Source: JBFHER01 sp041584055
GTDB taxonomy: Bacteria; Bacteroidota; Bacteroidia; Bacteroidales; UBA5342
Direction of reading: 5' to 3'
Assembly: GCA_041584055.1 (NCBI GenBank)
Contig: JBFHER010000132.1
Coordinates: 1 to 10,215, forward strand
DNA: 10,215 nt
Shown: positions 7,162-10,215 of the stretch, piece by piece
How positions within the stretch are numbered: the first letter of the stretch is position 1
Layout: each line of letters opens with the position of its first letter
Position numbers and translations under genes: made by a program
The notes under the pieces: model-generated
The model's database searches: none
The model's input: the letters and a program-made list of their open reading frames with translations, nothing else
Told to the model about the DNA's origin: nothing

Positions 7162-7566
7162 ATGGAAGTATTATTGGGAGCACTTGGTGTTTTGGTAGTC
7201 ATTGTTCTTTTAGCCTCTGTCTTTTTCAGGAAAGGCAAAGGAAAGCAGGAAAAGGAAGAGACCATAGTTATACCGGATGCAGATTGTTGTGGTGCGCACG
7301 AGATTTGTGAAAACGATTTACCGGCCAACATCAACGACACCCCGGAGTATTATGATGATGAAGAGCTGGATCGATTTAAAGATCGCACCCCGGAGTCATA
7401 TCAACCGGAAGAGGAAGAAGAGTTTATGGAGGTGTTTCTCACCTTGAAGGAAAAAGAGGTGCCAGGATGGATCAAAAGTCTGCAAATCAGAGAAATTGAG
7501 CTGCCCATTGAAGTAAGAGAACAGGCGATCATTGTTTTAGGGGAATTAAGGATGCAGGCATCATGA
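7162..7566 (+). CDS. Membrane-anchored conserved Bacteroidota protein with CCGAHEIC motif
   Basis: This 134-residue protein has unknown function. It begins with one hydrophobic helix (about 3-22) followed by a basic stretch, RKGKGK (23-28), which suggests an N-terminal anchor with the rest in the cytoplasm. Next comes IPDADCCGAHEIC (37-49), whose C42, C43, H46 and C49 look like metal or redox ligands, then the acidic segment EYYDDEELDRFKDR (62-75). The C-terminal half (about 85-130) is probably helical. I recall small Bacteroidota proteins with the same CCGAH and YYDDEELD layout, sometimes labelled phospholipase; I see no phospholipase catalytic motif and do not adopt that name. The start is secure, since an in-frame TAA lies at 7153-7155. 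Its stop overlaps the next start (ATGA, 7563-7566), implying translational coupling with the DUF3267 protein. Confidence 0.85.
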   Translation: MEVLLGALGVLVVIVLLASVFFRKGKGKQEKEETIVIPDADCCGAHEICENDLPANINDTPEYYDDEELDRFKDRTPESYQPEEEEEFMEVFLTLKEKEVPGWIKSLQIREIELPIEVREQAIIVLGELRMQAS

Positions 7567-8207
7567 ATCCTGACTTAAAACAACTGAGCGACGCTTCTTC
7601 ATACGAACTTATTTATACAGTTCCATACAAAGAGATGCGCGCCTTTGTTATCAGGAACATTTCCAGTCACTCCTTACTTTTAAAAGCCTTCTCCGTTTTC
7701 CAGGTCATTTCTCTTGCCATCCCATTTGTGTTGCTTTCATACGAGTTGATTATGATCTACACGCAACAGGTATCATGGGAAAATTTCTTCATGATCATGG
7801 CTGGAGTCATTTTTTCCTTTTCCTTCCTCATTTTAATTCATGAATTAATTCACATGCTTGCCTTTCGGATTTTGGGGAAAAGAGGTCTTAGAATCGGGGC
7901 TAATTTAAGGCAATTTATTTTCTTTGTTGAAGCGGATAAAATCGTTCTGAATAAAAGGGAATATCTTTTTATTGCCATTCTCCCGTTTGTTTTGGTTTTA
8001 TTTCTTGGAATAAGCTTAGGCTTCTTGTTTTGGAACGATTCAATCGCCTACTTTTTTATATGTGTAGGTGCTATTCACTCCTTATTCTGTGCGGGAGACA
8101 TGGCCATTATAAGCTTGATGTTTCACGAATCAAAAGAGATGTACACCTTTGATGATGCACATAAACAGACGGCATATTTTTACAGAAAAATGAGCGATGA
8201 GAGCTAG
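7563..8207 (+). CDS. DUF3267 family putative zincin membrane metalloprotease
   Basis: This 214-residue integral membrane protein is of the DUF3267 (putative zincin peptidase) type, distantly like M50 site-2 proteases. Hydrophobic segments lie at about 43-66, 74-93, 135-157 and 161-178. HELIH (93-97) at the end of the second segment is the HExxH zinc and catalytic signature: H93 and H97 would bind zinc and E94 would activate water. D179 in HSLFCAGDM (172-180) is a reasonable third-ligand candidate. The size suits this compact family. Substrates are unknown; intramembrane or membrane-proximal proteolysis is inferred from the motif only. It overlaps the preceding CCGAHEIC gene by 4 bp, so the two are probably made together. 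Its last codons (from 8190) also form the 5' arm of the terminator hairpin shared with gdhA. Confidence 0.87.
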   Translation: MNPDLKQLSDASSYELIYTVPYKEMRAFVIRNISSHSLLLKAFSVFQVISLAIPFVLLSYELIMIYTQQVSWENFFMIMAGVIFSFSFLILIHELIHMLAFRILGKRGLRIGANLRQFIFFVEADKIVLNKREYLFIAILPFVLVLFLGISLGFLFWNDSIAYFFICVGAIHSLFCAGDMAIISLMFHESKEMYTFDDAHKQTAYFYRKMSDES

Positions 8208-8234
8208 AACACCTCACCGCTCATTGTTTATTTA
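8189..8234. terminator. Bidirectional intrinsic terminator between convergent genes
   Basis: Bases 8190-8201 and 8213-8224 pair in a 12 bp stem (ATGAGCG then TGAG against CTCA then CGCTCAT) with one A-C mismatch at 8197/8217 and an 11-nt loop. An additional A-T pair is possible at 8189/8225. The plus-strand transcript continues TTGTTTATTT. The minus-strand transcript (gdhA) continues with five T from the A-run at 8186-8190. The hairpin can therefore serve both the DUF3267 gene and gdhA. Its 5' arm and part of the loop lie inside the last codons and stop of the DUF3267 gene, and the plus-strand U tract runs into the gdhA stop codon. Confidence 0.78.
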
Positions 8235-9569
8235 AACAAGTCCTTGTGCGATCATTGCGTTGGCAACTTTCACGAACCCACCAATGTTTGCACCCTTTAT
8301 GTAATTGATGCTACCATCAGGTCTTTTTCCGTACTCAACACATGTGTTGTGGATTGCCTCCATGATGTGATGCAAACGATGATCCACTTCAGATGCGGGC
8401 CAGTTGATACGCATGCTATTTTGGCTCATTTCCAAACCAGATACTGCGACACCGCCGGCATTGACCGCTTTTCCGGGTGCAAACATCAATTTTTCTGTGG
8501 CCAGCTCGGCTGCATCTGCAGTCAGGCCCATATTAGAAACTTCGGCGATCAGCTGACAACCATTCTCTATCAACATTTTAACATCCGTTTCATCCATCTC
8601 ATTCTGGATGGCAGAAGGCATGGCGATGTCCACTTTCTGTTCCCATGGTTTTTTATCTTCAAAAAACTCAACCCCGTAGCGTTCTGCATAAGGTTCAACC
8701 ACATCCATGTTTGATGCTCGCAAGTCGAGCATGTAGTCAATTTTATCTCCCGAGATACCTTCAGGATCGTACACATAGCCATCAGGCCCCGAAAGCGTCA
8801 CAACCTTTGCACCCAGTTCAGTTGCTTTTAAGGCAACACCCCAGGCCACATTTCCGAAACCGGAAACTGAAATTGTTTTCCCTTTGAGGGAATCACCTTT
8901 GGATTTAAGCATTTCGTTGACGAAATAAACCGCCCCAAAACCAGTTGCTTCCGGACGAATCAAACTTCCACCAAACTCCATTCCCTTACCGGTAAGCACA
9001 CCGGTAAACTCATTTTTCAGCTTTTTATACTGACCAAAGAGATAACCAATTTCACGTCCTCCAACACCGATATCTCCGGCAGGGACATCTGTATTTGCGC
9101 CGATATGACGATAGAGTTCACTCATAAAGGCCTGACAAAATCGCATGATCTCATTGTCAGATTTACCCTTGGTATTAAAGTCAGATCCCCCTTTTCCACC
9201 GCCCATTGGGAGTGTGGTCAAACTATTTTTAAAGGTCTGTTCAAAACCGAGAAATTTCAATCCACTCAAAGTAACACTTGAGTGAAACCGAAGGCCTCCC
9301 TTGTAAGGCCCCAAAGCACTGTTAAACTCAACCCTCAGTCCACGGTTTATCTGTACATTCCCCTTATCATCCATCCAGGGCACGCGAAACATAATCACAC
9401 GTTCAGGTTCAACCATACGTTCCAGTATGCGGGCATTCTTATATTGAGGATGGGCATTGTAAAAATCCCAAACAGATTCTACCACCTCTTCAACTGCCTG
9501 AAGAAACTCATCTTCTCCGGGATTTTTTGCTCTTACCCCTTCTAAAAATTCCTTCATTCCTTGTTCCAT
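8232..9569 (-). CDS. gdhA: Glutamate dehydrogenase, hexameric, NADP-type
   Basis: This enzyme converts 2-oxoglutarate and ammonium to glutamate (reversible) in the cytosol, linking nitrogen assimilation to central carbon. The 445-residue length is typical of the class of hexameric enzymes with about 450 residues. Landmarks are GPYKGGLRFH (87-96) with substrate-binding K90; PMGGGKGGSD (121-130) with catalytic K126; PAGDIGVGGREIG (163-175) with catalytic-site D166; RPEATGFG (205-212); and the Rossmann nucleotide-binding SGFGNVAWG (236-244). NADP preference is inferred from overall similarity to the anabolic type and is not proven by a single residue. ATG 9569-9567 is used, with an in-frame stop at 9584-9582 upstream. 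A second Met at position 5 is possible. A perfect 15 bp dyad lies 41 bp upstream of the start codon and may be an operator. The gene is monocistronic, ending at the shared bidirectional terminator. Confidence 0.97.
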   Translation of the reverse strand: MEQGMKEFLEGVRAKNPGEDEFLQAVEEVVESVWDFYNAHPQYKNARILERMVEPERVIMFRVPWMDDKGNVQINRGLRVEFNSALGPYKGGLRFHSSVTLSGLKFLGFEQTFKNSLTTLPMGGGKGGSDFNTKGKSDNEIMRFCQAFMSELYRHIGANTDVPAGDIGVGGREIGYLFGQYKKLKNEFTGVLTGKGMEFGGSLIRPEATGFGAVYFVNEMLKSKGDSLKGKTISVSGFGNVAWGVALKATELGAKVVTLSGPDGYVYDPEGISGDKIDYMLDLRASNMDVVEPYAERYGVEFFEDKKPWEQKVDIAMPSAIQNEMDETDVKMLIENGCQLIAEVSNMGLTADAAELATEKLMFAPGKAVNAGGVAVSGLEMSQNSMRINWPASEVDHRLHHIMEAIHNTCVEYGKRPDGSINYIKGANIGGFVKVANAMIAQGLV

Positions 9570-9610
9570 AATATTAAAGTATTAGTTTATTCTTTCCATT
9601 AAATTCCATG

Positions 9611-9625
9611 CAATTTGACAAATTG
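9611..9625. promoter_or_regulatory. Perfect 15 bp dyad upstream of gdhA
   Basis: CAATTTG-A-CAAATTG is a perfect 7+1+7 inverted repeat, 41 bp upstream of the gdhA start in the spacer to gldB. A compact, spacer-less palindrome in a divergent promoter region suits a dimeric helix-turn-helix regulator. No intact TAnnTTTG was found for gdhA, so the position relative to its promoter cannot be fixed. The regulator is unknown. Confidence 0.45.
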
Positions 9626-9744
9626 TACGCGCACCAATTATGATTTTTATCAATGATTTCCCATTCCCTGGTTTACATCTGTATTGCAAATTACAAACTG
9701 GAAGCAAACACATAATAAAAATGTCAATCCGATGCACTTAATTC

Positions 9745-9773
9745 TTTGTTTTGTTCTGAAATTCATAATTTAG
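9745..9773 (+). promoter_or_regulatory. Putative promoter of the gldB-like gene
   Basis: TTTG (9745-9748) and TAATTTAG (9766-9773, one mismatch to TAnnTTTG) are separated by 17 bp, within the range seen for Bacteroidota promoters. Transcription would begin very near the first ATG at 9786, so translation may instead start at the in-frame ATG at 9798 or 9813. No other feature was recognised in the rest of the 9570-9785 spacer apart from the dyad at 9611. Confidence 0.35.
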
Positions 9774-9785
9774 CGCCTCATAAAG

Positions 9786-10215
9786 ATGAATAAAAAAATG
9801 CTAAAACAAGGTATGTTTCGCAACATAATGCTAATCCTTTTCGTTGCACTAGGCAGCCTATGGGGATGTAAAAAAGAATCACGTTTCAAAACAGACCCAA
9901 AGGACTCGCTTCTAACAATGGAGTCGCATCGATTCGACCAGGCACTTCAAAGCATGGATACAACAAAAATGACGGAAGAAATTATGCGTCTTGCCTCCCT
10001 TTATCCGTCTTTTTACAAGCTGTATTGTCAACGCATCATCCGCGTAGGGCTTCCGAACGACAAACAACATTCATTTTTTCTGAAGCACTTTTTATCGGAC
10101 ACCATTTATCAGGAGGTTTATGATACCGTTCAGCTTCATTTCAGGGACTTAACCGGCGTAGAAACAGACTTGGTCAACGGCTTGAAAAGATACAATCTGC
10201 TATTCCCCGAAAAAT
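9786..10215 (+). CDS. gldB: GldB-like gliding-motility lipoprotein, N-terminal part (cut by window edge)
   Basis: An open frame of 143 codons runs off the right edge. The N-terminus is a lipoprotein signal: a basic start, the hydrophobic run FRNIMLILFVALG (11-23), then the lipobox LWGC with lipidation at C28. After a linker, ESHRFDQALQSMD is followed by EEIMRLASLYPSFYKLYCQR. This layout, an RFD motif soon after the lipid anchor and then a YP.F...Y helix, is that of GldB, a lipoprotein needed for gliding in Flavobacterium johnsoniae and linked to the T9SS-associated motility machinery. Its exact biochemical role is not settled. Three in-frame ATGs (9786, 9798, 9813) all leave a usable signal peptide; I list the longest. 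It is divergent from gdhA. The identification rests on the N-terminal third or so of the protein and is family-level. Presence does not prove that the organism glides. Confidence 0.72.
   Translation, partial: MNKKMLKQGMFRNIMLILFVALGSLWGCKKESRFKTDPKDSLLTMESHRFDQALQSMDTTKMTEEIMRLASLYPSFYKLYCQRIIRVGLPNDKQHSFFLKHFLSDTIYQEVYDTVQLHFRDLTGVETDLVNGLKRYNLLFPEK

Noticed and set aside
8244..8714. Plus-strand open frame of 156 codons antisense to gdhA
   Set aside because: It is Cys/His-rich, as antisense frames of glutamate dehydrogenase genes often are, and sits opposite well-conserved gdhA sequence.
1..10215. CRISPR arrays, tRNA or rRNA genes, insertion sequences, att sites
   Set aside because: No regularly spaced identical repeats, cloverleaf-like segments, transposase motifs or terminal inverted repeats were seen; the 9 bp arrays are contiguous and degenerate, unlike CRISPR.

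Overview
The window reads as a chromosomal segment of a Bacteroidota bacterium. It carries the type IX secretion genes porU and porV, a GldB-like gliding lipoprotein, A/T-rich leaders without clear Shine-Dalgarno sites, and possible promoters resembling the Bacteroidota -7 box TAnnTTTG. The protein set fits the class Bacteroidia or a relative; the sequence does not fix the genus. No mobile element, phage gene, CRISPR array, rRNA or tRNA was seen.

Layout. Five genes lie on the minus strand between 1 and 6837. In transcription order they are porU (T9SS sortase, gingipain-type C25 protease), porV (T9SS outer-membrane shuttle barrel), a 276 bp spacer, ispF (MEP isoprenoid pathway), a GT2 polyprenol-phosphate mannosyltransferase-like gene, and the 5' end of pyrC (dihydroorotase). 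The last three are separated by only 13 and 18 bp and look like one operon. A 324 bp divergent spacer (6838-7161) separates porU from a plus-strand pair with a 4 bp ATGA overlap: a small membrane-anchored protein with a CCGAHEIC motif and a DUF3267-type integral-membrane putative zincin with HELIH. This pair converges on gdhA (hexameric glutamate dehydrogenase, minus strand) over a strong hairpin that should stop transcription in both directions. A 216 bp divergent spacer then leads to the 5' part of a gldB-like lipoprotein gene running off the right edge.

How the genes fit together. PorU and PorV act in one attachment complex: PorV brings CTD-bearing cargo from the translocon, and PorU removes the CTD and links the cargo to lipopolysaccharide. 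GldB belongs to the gliding machinery tied to T9SS in the same phylum. IspF and the mannosyltransferase share a polyprenyl theme (isoprenoid precursor and polyprenyl-phosphate sugar donor), although co-transcription does not prove a shared pathway. PyrC and GdhA are central metabolism.

Most of the window is conserved core genome. The less explained material is mainly non-coding: two degenerate arrays of a 9 bp repeat that bracket porU-porV, a perfect 15 bp dyad upstream of gdhA, a hairpin with an embedded 10-codon reading frame upstream of ispF, and a terminator whose 5' arm lies inside a coding sequence. The CCGAHEIC/HELIH gene pair is the best candidate for an uncharacterised two-protein system.
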